64,000 nucleotides of DNA from Burkholderia sp. Bp8963 (lineage in GTDB: Bacteria > Pseudomonadota > Gammaproteobacteria > Burkholderiales > Burkholderiaceae). The position numbers and the translations under genes are program-made. The notes beneath the pieces were generated by a model, which was given only the letters and a program-made list of their open reading frames with translations, did no database searches and was not told the DNA's origin. Where the stretch lies: positions 1 through 64,000 of the forward strand of contig NZ_QTQP01000019.1 of NCBI RefSeq assembly GCF_003854275.1. The letters run 5' to 3'. Shown here piece by piece: positions 25,775-34,279 of the stretch (its first letter is position 1; each line of letters begins with the position of its first letter).

Positions 25775-26514
25775 CGGAGTTCGTCCAGGTGGAAATTCGG
25801 TGCAGTGTCGCCGGCCGGCGACAGGTATTGGGCGAGCGGGTGTGTACCCATCTCGCCGCGTCGCGGCTCGACGGCCCCTGCGTGAACGAGTCGCCCATTC
25901 TTGAGTACGATGCACCGCTGTGCACTCTGCAGCACGAGATTGAGGTTCTGCTCGACCAGCAGCACGGCCAGTTGCGATCGGCGGCACAATGTAGGAATGA
26001 CCTCGCCGATCAGTTCGACAAGATTCGGCTGCACGCCATCGGAGGGCTCGTCCAACAGCAGCAGCTTCGGTCGCCCGCACAAGGCACGCGCAATTGCCAG
26101 CACCTGCTGTTCGCCGCCCGAGAGCGTGCCGCCCTGCTGGGCAAGACGGGACTTCAGCACGGGAAAGTACTCGAACACTTCCTCCAGGATTGCTCCGCCG
26201 CCAGCAGCCTGCGTGCCCATCATGAGATTCTCACGCACGGTCAGTTTCGGGAAAATCCAGCGTCCCTGGGGAACCAGTCCGATGCCGCTGCGCGCGATCT
26301 GATGGGTGCGCAAGCCCGTGACGGGCTGCTCGAGAAAGCGTATTTGTCCATTTACGCGTGGCAGCAAGCCCATGATGGCCTTGACCAACGTCGTTTTGCC
26401 CGCGCCGTTGCATCCCAGCACCGCCACGACCTCGTTGGGCAGCACGTCGAGTTCGATCTGGTGAAGCACATCCACATCGCCATAGCCGCCGGATAATTGC
26501 TCAATTTGCAGCAT
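25771..26514 (-). CDS. ABC transporter ATPase (UrtE/LivF type)
   Basis: 247 residues. Walker A GCNGAGKTT (about 35-43), signature LSGGEQQVLAIARAL, Walker B LLLLDEPSDGVQP (the SDGVQP wording is typical of UrtE rather than LivF), and the His switch region after LAVLLVEQN. It pairs with the ATPase at 26501-27238 and overlaps that gene by 14 bases. The start was chosen at MLQIEQLSGGYG, the usual beginning of the family. Confidence 0.92.
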   Translation of the reverse strand: MLQIEQLSGGYGDVDVLHQIELDVLPNEVVAVLGCNGAGKTTLVKAIMGLLPRVNGQIRFLEQPVTGLRTHQIARSGIGLVPQGRWIFPKLTVRENLMMGTQAAGGGAILEEVFEYFPVLKSRLAQQGGTLSGGEQQVLAIARALCGRPKLLLLDEPSDGVQPNLVELIGEVIPTLCRRSQLAVLLVEQNLNLVLQSAQRCIVLKNGRLVHAGAVEPRRGEMGTHPLAQYLSPAGDTAPNFHLDELR

Positions 26515-27238
26515 GCGTCGCCCCCTGCCCCAGATAGATCCGCCGGATTTCCTCGTCCCGCGCGATATCGTCGTAAGCCCCCTGCCGCACGATCTGCCCG
26601 CGATGCATGACCCAGGTCTCGCATTGAAGCGCCTGCACAAAGCTCAGGTCGTGCTCGATGGCAAGCACCGCGCAGCGCTCACGCAGCCGGTGAATGAGAC
26701 GCACCAGGCGCTGGGTGTCGTTAGCCGACAGTCCTGCGGCCGGCTCGTCCAGCAGCAGCAACGCGGGCTGGCACATCATCGCCATGCCGATTTCGAGCCA
26801 CTGCCGTTCGCCGTGCGGCAAATTCATGGCTCTCAAATCCGCTTGGGACGACAGCCCGATTTCTTCGAGGACCGCATCAGGATCTGGCATCGGTGACGCC
26901 CGGTAAGACGCCACCCCCAGTCCCGCCACGACAAGGTTGTCCCGCACGCTCATCGCGAGGAAGGTGTTGGTCCCCTGAAATTTGCGCAACACGCCGCGCC
27001 GGCAAAACTGGTGCATCGGCCGGCCAGTTATCCGCTCGCCGGACAAATACAATTCCCCTGCCCCCGGCCGGATTGCGCCCGACAGCAAGCCAACCAATGT
27101 GCTCTTGCCAGCACCGTTCGGCCCGATCACACAGAGCAGGTCACGCGGCCCGATCGTCACGTCGACATCGTCGACCGCATGAATACCTCCAAATGCGCGT
27201 CGTAGCCGAATACCCTTCATGAGCGGCTCGTTCATCAT
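26501..27238 (-). CDS. ABC transporter ATPase (UrtD/LivG type)
   Basis: 245 residues. Walker A GPNGAGKST, a degenerate signature (LPHGERQWLEIGMAM, where the usual SGG is replaced by HGE, as in UrtD), Walker B LLLLDEPAAGLS, and the switch LAIEHDLSFV. The UrtD-like signature and the neighbour with SDGVQP point to the urea/amide branch of the family. The ATG overlaps the permease stop as ATGA. Confidence 0.92.
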   Translation of the reverse strand: MMNEPLMKGIRLRRAFGGIHAVDDVDVTIGPRDLLCVIGPNGAGKSTLVGLLSGAIRPGAGELYLSGERITGRPMHQFCRRGVLRKFQGTNTFLAMSVRDNLVVAGLGVASYRASPMPDPDAVLEEIGLSSQADLRAMNLPHGERQWLEIGMAMMCQPALLLLDEPAAGLSANDTQRLVRLIHRLRERCAVLAIEHDLSFVQALQCETWVMHRGQIVRQGAYDDIARDEEIRRIYLGQGATHAAN

Positions 27239-28308
27239 CGCCCTCCTTCTGCATGGCGCGCGCGGTGCAAGGTCACCCGTGCCGTGCACATGCGAGCGAA
27301 CCGGTGAACGTGTGCCGCCATACCGCGAATGCGCACACCGTTCGGCAGGAACAGGACGCAACCGAGGAATAGCGTTGCGAGTATCAGGGGCCACCACTCG
27401 GTACTGAAACTAGACACGGACTGTTTCAACAGCGTCAACGCAATGGCCACGAGCACGGGGCCGCCAAGCGTGCTCCTGCCACCTACGGCGACCCAGAGAA
27501 TGACCTCGGTGGCCAGCACAGGCGAGAACACGTCTGGCGCCACGACACCCGAGCAGGCAGCCATCAGCGCTCCCGCGATGGCGGCGATCCCCGCCGATGC
27601 TACGAACACGCGCAACAAGTGCCACGATGTGTAGTACCCGCAGGCCTGCGCACGCCACTCGTTGGTCGCGATCGCGGAGAGGATCTTGCCGTATCGGCTG
27701 CGGCAGGTGAGCCACGTGATGAACAGGATCAGCAGGAGAACCGTCGTCACGGCGTACCAGGATTCCCTTGCACCGCTCAGGTCGAGCGTGTAGCCGGCAA
27801 GACGGAACGACAAACCCGGAATACCCAACATGCCGGTGTCGCCCCCGGTCACCGACTGCCAGCTAGTCGCCAGTTGCTGCGCAATGATCAGGATCGCCAT
27901 GCTGATAATCGCGAAGAAGTGCAGCCTGACGCCCGCAAATAGCAGGAAGTACCCTAACACCGCCGCGACCGACGCCGCACATATCAGTCCGACAACCAGT
28001 CCGATGGCTGGCGTCTGCCCGAATTGCGTCGTAGCAACCGCGAAACCGTACGCACCCAGGCCAAAGAACGTGGTGTGTCCCAGCGTGAGGACACCGGCTC
28101 TGCCCCACAGCAAGTCGTAGCTGAGCCCGAGCAGCCCCATGATCAGCGCATCGCGCACTGTCGAGAGCGGATACGCTCCCAAGCAAAGCGGAAGGATCAA
28201 TGCCGCCACTGCAATCGCGACCCACGTTGAGATCGGCGAAAAATCGTCGTGGCTGAGCGCGGGCTGGGATAGCATGAGGCGCATTTGAGCGAGATAGTGT
28301 CTGACCAT
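27235..28308 (-). CDS. ABC transporter permease (UrtC/LivM type)
   Basis: 357 residues with eight to ten membrane helices. Family blocks include LLGLSYDLLWGRAGVLTLGH, FFGLGAYGFA, and the C-terminal VGGRSTLGGPVLVAI, the EAA-like cytoplasmic coupling segment. It forms the channel with the permease at 28312. It begins three bases after that gene's stop. Confidence 0.9.
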   Translation of the reverse strand: MVRHYLAQMRLMLSQPALSHDDFSPISTWVAIAVAALILPLCLGAYPLSTVRDALIMGLLGLSYDLLWGRAGVLTLGHTTFFGLGAYGFAVATTQFGQTPAIGLVVGLICAASVAAVLGYFLLFAGVRLHFFAIISMAILIIAQQLATSWQSVTGGDTGMLGIPGLSFRLAGYTLDLSGARESWYAVTTVLLLILFITWLTCRSRYGKILSAIATNEWRAQACGYYTSWHLLRVFVASAGIAAIAGALMAACSGVVAPDVFSPVLATEVILWVAVGGRSTLGGPVLVAIALTLLKQSVSSFSTEWWPLILATLFLGCVLFLPNGVRIRGMAAHVHRFARMCTARVTLHRARHAEGGR

Positions 28309-28311
28309 GAC

Positions 28312-29187
28312 TTAGCCTTTACCAAGAAGTTGATGGGCGGCGCTGAATCCGGGAACAAGACCTTGCGGCCTGAAACGGATCAGAACGATGGACAGGATCA
28401 ACACCATGGCCGAGGCGAGCGAAGGATCGACACGGTAGCTGAGCAGCGTTTCCGCCGTGCCGACGAACGCACTACCGAGCAGGCTGCCGACGATCGAGCC
28501 GATGCCTCCCAGGACGATTACGAAAAATGCCTTGGCTAGATAGGCAACGCCGAGATGAGATTCCACGGAGACCATCGGGGCAACTAGCACGCCTGCCAGC
28601 GAGGCAAGCGCTGCGCCGCCACAAAAGGCCATTCGGTTCAGGCGCCGTGTATCGATGCCGACTGCCTCAGCCATCGCGGGGTGTTGAATGACTGCGCGCA
28701 GTTGCGTGCCAAAGCGCGTACGGGCGAAAATCAGCCAGCATCCCGCGGTCACGGTGAACGCCACGCCAATCACGAACAGTCGATACATCGGATAGCTGCC
28801 GCCGGGTACGGCAAGCGCTCCGTTGATTGGTGCATACACCAGCATCGGCTGCGTACCGAACACAAGCTCCAAAGCCTTTTGGACGATCAGGCTGACCGCG
28901 TAGGTCGCAAGCAACGTATCGAGGGGTCTTTCATAGAGCAGCCGGATGACAAGACGTTCCAGGCACCATCCGAGTATCGCGCCGACCACAGGCGCGACGA
29001 ACAACGCGAACCAGAACGCCTGCGGTCCGCCTACCGACTGCGCAATCGCTAACGTATAGGCGCCGATCGTGACCCATTCGGCATGCGCGAGATTCACGAT
29101 GTCCATCATGCCGAAAACAATGGCGAGCCCCAAAGCGATCAGCATTAAGAGGCAGACGTAACTCAATATATTTAGGATAACTACCAT
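28312..29187 (-). CDS. ABC transporter permease (UrtB/LivH type)
   Basis: 291 residues and about eight membrane helices. It contains LGLAIVFGMMDIVNLAHAEW, GIDTRRLNRMAFCGGAALAS and VIVLGGIGSIVGSLLGSAFV, the standard LivH/UrtB motifs. The start Met is preceded by GAGGG with a five-base gap; an in-frame start twelve codons earlier has no such signal. It is the first gene of the amide operon, so the promoter must lie in 29188-29452. Confidence 0.9.
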   Translation of the reverse strand: MVVILNILSYVCLLMLIALGLAIVFGMMDIVNLAHAEWVTIGAYTLAIAQSVGGPQAFWFALFVAPVVGAILGWCLERLVIRLLYERPLDTLLATYAVSLIVQKALELVFGTQPMLVYAPINGALAVPGGSYPMYRLFVIGVAFTVTAGCWLIFARTRFGTQLRAVIQHPAMAEAVGIDTRRLNRMAFCGGAALASLAGVLVAPMVSVESHLGVAYLAKAFFVIVLGGIGSIVGSLLGSAFVGTAETLLSYRVDPSLASAMVLILSIVLIRFRPQGLVPGFSAAHQLLGKG

Positions 29188-29379
29188 ATAACCCTCACTA
29201 GCACACAGGAACCAAAGGGGCACGCCCCCCTCTCAACGTGGTACTGCAAACCCGCTCTCCGCAGCATCGACGTTCCGACTACCAGTGCAACGACCGATAG
29301 CCTCCGCCGACTCGACTCCCAGCATGGTTCGCACCTCAAAACTCACAACATATTGTTAATCATAGGACGAAATTTGTAG

Positions 29380-29401
29380 AATTCACAATTTATTGTGAAT
29401 T
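29380..29401. promoter_or_regulatory. Perfect palindrome, probable operator
   Basis: AATTCACAAT-tt-ATTGTGAATT: 10-bp arms with a 2-bp centre, lying between the divergent permease (29187) and XRE regulator (29453) genes. A smaller AACA-tat-TGTT element lies about 35 bases to the left. Symmetry and position suit binding by the XRE protein or the FCD/GntR regulator at 31642. Which one binds is unknown. Confidence 0.65.
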
Positions 29402-29452
29402 TTAAGGCGAACGGTCCCCGATACTCGATTTGCCCAATCAAATCGAGTCTGC

Positions 29453-29692
29453 ATGACCACGGAATCTTTTATCAAAGCACTCGGCAACGAGATCCGAACA
29501 CGTCGCAAAAGAAAAAAGCTGACTCAGGTCGGTCTCGCTCTTCGTGCAAAGGTCCATCCCAATACTGTCTCGCTCATCGAGCGCGCCGAAACTGTTGCGG
29601 GACTCGATGCCTTGCTCGTTCTGGCAAACGCACTCGATACACCGCTGTCGCAAATAATCAAAGGCGCCGAAGATCGCATCAGCCTTCGCTGA
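29453..29692 (+). CDS. XRE-family helix-turn-helix regulator
   Basis: 79 residues, nearly all one HTH_3 domain: LGNEIRTRRKRKKLTQVGLA, then LRAKVHPNTVSLIERAETVA and LDALLVLANALDTPLSQII. There is no sensor domain, so it probably acts as a simple repressor, likely of itself and the divergent amide operon through the palindrome just upstream. The Shine-Dalgarno sequence is weak. Target and inducer are inference. Confidence 0.85.
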   Translation: MTTESFIKALGNEIRTRRKRKKLTQVGLALRAKVHPNTVSLIERAETVAGLDALLVLANALDTPLSQIIKGAEDRISLR

Positions 29693-30030
29693 GCCACTTT
29701 ATTCCGGCGCTGCGCTTCCACGGAGCACTTGCGCTCTTGTAATGCTCCCCCGCAGCACAGCCTCAATTGCTGCGCCTGATGCACGTCCATAACATCCTCA
29801 TCGGACTCCCTCAATTGAGCAGAAGCCAGCGGCCAAAGGCAGTTGGCCTCCACCGTCGCCTTCCATGGCGATAATTTATTATCATCAATCTACGAGCACA
29901 TAGATCGCCTGTCAATGCGGGACGACACCGCGTTTACCCGGAATTCTGATGATCGTGGCAAGCAACCTCTCGCTTGACATGACCTACAATCACGCCTACC
30001 TTCTATTTATTATAATTAACTGGAGGCGAC
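29693..30030. other. Non-coding stretch upstream of the second amidase
   Basis: 338 bases without a gene. It holds GGCCAA/TTGGCC with a 6-nt loop (29831-29848) and the AT palindrome GATAAT-tt-ATTATC (29870-29883), which shares the centred TTTATT core with the palindrome at 29380. TTGACA at 29974-29979 and TATAAT at 30011-30016 are visible but not correctly spaced with each other. GGAGG precedes the amidase ATG by four bases. Confidence 0.5.
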
Positions 30031-31458
30031 ATGATCGACAATTTCTGCGAGCTGACGGCACGCGAACTCAGCACACTCTACGAAGCCGGCAGCGCGTCGC
30101 CGGTCGACGTCATGCACGGCGTACTCGAGCGCATCCAGTTGTTCGATCCCGCAGTCAACGCGTTCTGCCAGATTGCTGACACGGCACTTGATATGGCACG
30201 CGCATCGGAAGCCCGATGGCAGCGTGGTCTGCCGCTCAGCCCGCTCGACGGCGTCCCGATCAGCATCAAGGACAATGTTTCCATCGCCGGGGTGCCAACA
30301 CGGCACGGCTCTCGCGCCACGACGCACGAAGCGGCCCAGCGAGACAGTCCTTGCGTTGCCAGATTGCGTGAAGCAGGCGCAATCTGCTTTGCCAAGACCA
30401 CTCTGCCGGACTTCGCGCACAAAATCGTCACCGACAGTCCGCTCACCGGCACCACGCGAAATCCGTGGGATCTCACGCGGACACCCGGTGGGAGCAGCGG
30501 TGGCGCAGCGTCTGCAGTGGCGCTCGGGATGGGCCCCGCGGCCATCGGCACCGACGGCGGTGGATCCATTCGTATCCCCGCCGCATTCACGGGAATCTTC
30601 GGATTCAAACCCAGCTTCGGGCGCGTCCCGCATGCCCCACGCGGCCCATTCGGGTTGCTCAGTCATGCCGGGCCGATGACACGCTGTGTCGACGATGCAG
30701 CCCGTATCCTCACGATCATCAGCCGCCCGGACAGCCGTGATTGGTACGCCCTGCCGTTCGACGGCGGCGACTATGCACGCGGATTGCAATGCCAACCAGT
30801 CCCCGACGGCATCCGCATTGCCTGCAGCCCGACGCTCGGACTGCAGGTCCCCGTCGAATCGGAAATTCACGACGCTGTGATACGCGCCGCTGCGACCTTC
30901 CGCGAACTGGGCGCCCGGGTTGACGTTGCCGACCCGCCTGATATCGCCCGATGCAATGCCGTCCACACCACCCTCTGGCGCGCATTTTGCCGGCAGCTCG
31001 CGTCGGGCTTACCAAGCGGATTGGACGAGCTCGACCCATCGCTGCAGGCGTACGCTCAGGCAGGAGACGACGTATCGCGTGAGGCCTTGCTGGGCGCACT
31101 GATCGAACGAGGTGACCTGGGGGCCGCCGTCAATGCCTTTTTTGAGCAACATGACATCCTCATCTGCCCCGTGTATCCGCGCGTCGCCATGTCGCTCGGC
31201 GAACTAACGTCGAGCAACGAGCTGTTTCCTCATTTCACGGCATGGTGCAATCAGCTCGGGCTACCCGCCGCCAGTCTCTATGCCGGCATGACTGCGGCGC
31301 GCCTGCCCATCGGCATCCAGATTGTCGGCGGTCGCCACGCTGATGCATTGGTCTTGTGGACCAGTCATGTGCTCGAGCTCGCGTTCGGACGAGCGCCGTT
31401 TGCGGAAATGGTGCGCGCCCTATCCGCTTCCGTTGCCGGCGCAACACTCACCCGATAA
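30031..31458 (+). CDS. Amidase (second copy, amidase-signature family)
   Basis: 475 residues. Catalytic triad at Lys80 (GVPISIKD), cis-Ser155 (PGGSSGGA) and Ser179 (TDGGGSIR), at exactly the same positions as in the amidase at 23112, and sharing IVTDSPLTGTTRNPWD. It is therefore a paralogue placed on the other side of the regulator, on the opposite strand. The C-terminal halves differ more, which suggests another substrate. The start has GGAGG four bases upstream. Confidence 0.9.
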   Translation: MIDNFCELTARELSTLYEAGSASPVDVMHGVLERIQLFDPAVNAFCQIADTALDMARASEARWQRGLPLSPLDGVPISIKDNVSIAGVPTRHGSRATTHEAAQRDSPCVARLREAGAICFAKTTLPDFAHKIVTDSPLTGTTRNPWDLTRTPGGSSGGAASAVALGMGPAAIGTDGGGSIRIPAAFTGIFGFKPSFGRVPHAPRGPFGLLSHAGPMTRCVDDAARILTIISRPDSRDWYALPFDGGDYARGLQCQPVPDGIRIACSPTLGLQVPVESEIHDAVIRAAATFRELGARVDVADPPDIARCNAVHTTLWRAFCRQLASGLPSGLDELDPSLQAYAQAGDDVSREALLGALIERGDLGAAVNAFFEQHDILICPVYPRVAMSLGELTSSNELFPHFTAWCNQLGLPAASLYAGMTAARLPIGIQIVGGRHADALVLWTSHVLELAFGRAPFAEMVRALSASVAGATLTR

Positions 31459-31470
31459 TGAGTCGGTCCA

Positions 31471-31491
31471 AGCGAGCCACGCCCGCTCGCT
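31471..31491 (+). terminator. Hairpin after the second amidase
   Basis: AGCGAGC and GCTCGCT with a 7-nt loop, 13 bases after the amidase stop. No T-run follows, so it is a weak intrinsic terminator or simply an RNA-stabilising hairpin. The regulator gene on the other strand ends 150 bases further on. Confidence 0.4.
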
Positions 31492-31641
31492 GCGACCGCG
31501 TGCCCAAGCCCCGGTTGCAGGATAGTCGCCAGCGGATTGAACAGCGATAGCGGGGCACTCGCGAGCCGACTGGACCCAAAATGCCGATAGATGTCCTGCG
31601 CTTGTGCGTCCTTCACATCGATCGCCAGACTCCTTCGGCAT

Positions 31642-32475
31642 TCACGACGCGCCGCGGCCCGTGTTCAGATCCAGTTCGGAATCCAGTACCAGCTTCTGTT
31701 GCAATGCGGCGTGAACCTTGCGCAATTGCGCCTCAGCTTCCTCCATATGCGTCCCCATGAGTTGCTGGACCGCTTCGGCATCCCGGCGCCGCGCCGCCTC
31801 CAGAATCGCACGGTGCGCAGTGACGGTTCGCCGGCCAAACGCCTGGTAATCGGCTTGTGTCACGTTCCCGGCGACGATCACCAGTGAGTGAAGCATCTGA
31901 TTGATGATCTGGCACAGGCAACGCAGAAACGCATTGGGATGCGCAGCCGCCAGCACGTCGTGGAAATGAATGTCCTCATGGCGCTGATCGAGCGCTTCCT
32001 CATGGTGCGCCACAAACGGCTCGCACACTGAAACGCTGCGTTCAAGTGCTGCAAAATCCGTATCGGTCAGATGGGCAACGGCACCTGCGGCCACCAGCGG
32101 TTCGAGTACGCGACGCACCGCGTAAATGTCCTCAAGCGACATGTTCTCGAAAAATAGATAGTTCTGAAGCGACTGGAATGCTCGGGCGATGGGCACGCGG
32201 GTAATCGTCGCCCCACCCTCGGGTCCCGTGCTCAGACTCACCAGCCCCTGCACCTCGAGTGCCTTGAGCGCATCGCGCATCGAGCCACGGCTGACGTTGA
32301 ACATCTGCTGTAGCTCCGCCTCCTTGTTCAGGCGCTTCCCCGGTCGCAACTGCCCGTCGTTAATCCACCGCTTGATCTGCTCGGCGACCTGATCGCCGCG
32401 CTTGACCGCGCGGGACCCACGTTTGTCCGGCTGCACCTGCGGCATCTTTTCAGTTGTCTTCTTTCGCCCTGCCAT
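31642..32475 (-). CDS. FCD/GntR-family transcriptional regulator
   Basis: 277 residues. An N-terminal GntR winged helix (KRGDQVAEQIKRWINDGQLR, then NKEAELQQMFNVSRGSMRDA) and a C-terminal helical FCD domain (about 105-245) with the metal/ligand-binding Asp and His residues typical of FadR/LldR relatives (IHFHDVLAAAHPN; ammonia- or acid-type ligands are common). It is divergent from the biosynthetic operon at 32714 and convergent with the amidase, so it may control either. The first 20 residues are Lys/Arg-rich. Confidence 0.88.
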   Translation of the reverse strand: MAGRKKTTEKMPQVQPDKRGSRAVKRGDQVAEQIKRWINDGQLRPGKRLNKEAELQQMFNVSRGSMRDALKALEVQGLVSLSTGPEGGATITRVPIARAFQSLQNYLFFENMSLEDIYAVRRVLEPLVAAGAVAHLTDTDFAALERSVSVCEPFVAHHEEALDQRHEDIHFHDVLAAAHPNAFLRCLCQIINQMLHSLVIVAGNVTQADYQAFGRRTVTAHRAILEAARRRDAEAVQQLMGTHMEEAEAQLRKVHAALQQKLVLDSELDLNTGRGAS

Positions 32476-32546
32476 ATCCGTTACGTCCGTCGTTGGCCAT
32501 TCATCGTTTCATCCCGGCGCCATTATCGGGCATCCACATCACACGC

Positions 32547-32562
32547 GGCCAGCAAACTGGCC
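32547..32562. promoter_or_regulatory. Inverted repeat in the divergent promoter region of the biosynthetic operon
   Basis: GGCCAG-caaa-CTGGCC, perfect 6-bp arms, between the FCD regulator (start 32475) and the first acyl-CoA dehydrogenase (32714). It may be an operator for the FCD protein or the LuxR protein. It does not fit the usual CTG-N10-CAG lux box exactly. Confidence 0.4.
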
Positions 32563-32713
32563 CGTGCTGGCTACACCCTCCCCAGGTTCGGAGGTAGCAA
32601 TGCCGACGGCGACACCCTACGCTCCAGTTCAAACGGCGCGTGCACGGCGTATCCAACGTTTCCGTGCAAGTCGATCATCCGGCGCAGGTGCGCGATGTTA
32701 GGGGAAATCCGTC

Positions 32714-33982
32714 ATGTCCCAGTATGTGCAACCGTTGCGACAGCATCCGCGGCTCGCGTCCATCACCGCGCAGCTCGCCACCCACGGCCTACACCTCGAT
32801 CGGCTCGCGGCTCGCATGCGCGCGCATGGCCCGAAAGCCGATCAGACCGGACATATCCCCGACGCAATCTGGGAACCGGATGACATCCGCGCACTAAACC
32901 TGAACCTCGTTCCTGCCACATATGGTGGCTGCCCCGATACTCAGTCGCTCGCGTCGCGCGTCGTGCTGATGGAGTACCTTGGTTACGCGGATGCTGGTCT
33001 TGCCCTGGCACTCCCGGGACCGGGTCTCGCGATGCCGCCGGTCCTTGCCCTCGCCAACAAGCAGCAACAGGCCCGTTTCTTCGAGCGATTTCACAGTCCA
33101 ACGCCACGCTGGGGGGCATTTGCCATTACCGAACCCGACTGTGGATCCGATGCGACAGCCATGCGGACCACGGCACGCAAGACGGCGCACGGCTGGGTGC
33201 TGAACGGCACCAAGTGCTTCATTACGAACGGTGCCCGCGCCGACTGCGTAATCACGTTCGCCACGATCAGCCGACCCTCGGGCCGTTTCGGTATCCGTGC
33301 ATTTCTCGTCGAGAGCAATACCCCTGGCTTCTCGGTCACCCGTATCGAACGTATGGCGGGCCTGCGGGTCAGCCAGCTTGCCGTGCTGGCCTACACCGAC
33401 TGCGAGGTCCCGGACAGTGCGCTTCTGAGTCGCGGCGACGAAAGACCCCTCGACGACGCGTTCTCAGGCGCCCAGCAAGCGTGGGACTATTTCCGGCCAC
33501 TGCTCTCCTCGATCATGATCGGCACATGTCGACGGGTACGCGACGACCTGGCCGCCTATTTCGACGCAGGCGGGCGACCCACCGACAGGCGTCAACGCAC
33601 TGCCGATGTAGAGAAACGCCTTCTCGACATCGACCGGCAGATCACCGCTGCGCACCTGTTGTGCGACTACGCGGCCTGGAAAATCGATTGCGGCATCGCA
33701 ACCTCCATGGACGCATCGATCACCAAGGCCTATGCCTCGCGCATCGCCGCTCGTGTCACCCACACGGCCCTTGAGCTTGTCGGCCTCGACGGTATCGCGA
33801 CCTATCCCTCTCTCGAGCAGAGTTATCGCGACGCCAAGGCGTTCGACATCATGGAAGGCACCGGAGACCTGCAGCGGCTCATGATCGCCCGCGCCTTGCA
33901 GCGAGCGCGGTCTCTGCCATGGGAAATTCCTTCCGCTGAATCACTGCATCCCACGCCACCCCTCACATCCCGAGTCCTTTGA
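32714..33982 (+). CDS. Acyl-CoA dehydrogenase-like flavoprotein with catalytic Glu
   Basis: 422 residues. Family blocks: WGAFAITEPDCGSDATAMRT (FAD/substrate loop), GTKCFITNGARAD, and the C-terminal SYRDAKAFDIMEGTGDLQRL, where Glu of MEGT is the position of the catalytic base in many acyl-CoA dehydrogenases. It would desaturate an acyl thioester, probably one carried on the ACP encoded next, as the prolyl-carrier dehydrogenases do in pyrrole pathways. First gene of the biosynthetic operon; AGGGGA precedes the ATG by about seven bases. The substrate is unknown. Confidence 0.82.
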   Translation: MSQYVQPLRQHPRLASITAQLATHGLHLDRLAARMRAHGPKADQTGHIPDAIWEPDDIRALNLNLVPATYGGCPDTQSLASRVVLMEYLGYADAGLALALPGPGLAMPPVLALANKQQQARFFERFHSPTPRWGAFAITEPDCGSDATAMRTTARKTAHGWVLNGTKCFITNGARADCVITFATISRPSGRFGIRAFLVESNTPGFSVTRIERMAGLRVSQLAVLAYTDCEVPDSALLSRGDERPLDDAFSGAQQAWDYFRPLLSSIMIGTCRRVRDDLAAYFDAGGRPTDRRQRTADVEKRLLDIDRQITAAHLLCDYAAWKIDCGIATSMDASITKAYASRIAARVTHTALELVGLDGIATYPSLEQSYRDAKAFDIMEGTGDLQRLMIARALQRARSLPWEIPSAESLHPTPPLTSRVL

Positions 33983-34003
33983 TGTTCATACTGGAGATCG
34001 CTC

Positions 34004-34279
34004 ATGGCCCCCAATCCCGCCCCGCAGCGCCCCGACGTTCCCGCCACCGTGAAGGCCTGCCTCCTATCTGTGCTCGGCAGCAACCTGAGCGCCGAGCTCG
34101 TCGTCGACGACACGAATCTGTTCGACGTCGGCGTTGATTCGATGAACATGACGGAGCTGCTGCTGCAGCTCGAGCAACGTTTCGGTTTCACGCTGGCTCC
34201 GGAGGAACTGTCGGCCGACCTCTTTCTTCGTTTCAGCAATCTGGTCGCGTTCGTCGAATCTCATGTCGCGTCCAACTGA
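34004..34279 (+). CDS. Acyl or peptidyl carrier protein
   Basis: 91 residues. The phosphopantetheine site is DVGVDSMNM (Ser46), with Asp-Ser-Met in place of the commoner Asp-Ser-Leu. The rest is the standard four-helix carrier (LLLQLEQRFGFTLAPEELSA, then VAFVESHV). It carries the intermediate as a thioester. GGAG is seven bases before the ATG, and the next gene starts inside its last six codons. In exosortase-associated loci a similar stand-alone carrier accompanies the ligase and decarboxylase types found here. Confidence 0.88.
   Translation: MAPNPAPQRPDVPATVKACLLSVLGSNLSAELVVDDTNLFDVGVDSMNMTELLLQLEQRFGFTLAPEELSADLFLRFSNLVAFVESHVASN

Noticed and set aside
29974-30016. TTGACA and TATAAT as one promoter of the second amidase
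   Set aside because: The boxes are 31 bases apart, far from the needed 16-18, and a transcript from the TATAAT would begin within the ribosome-binding site.
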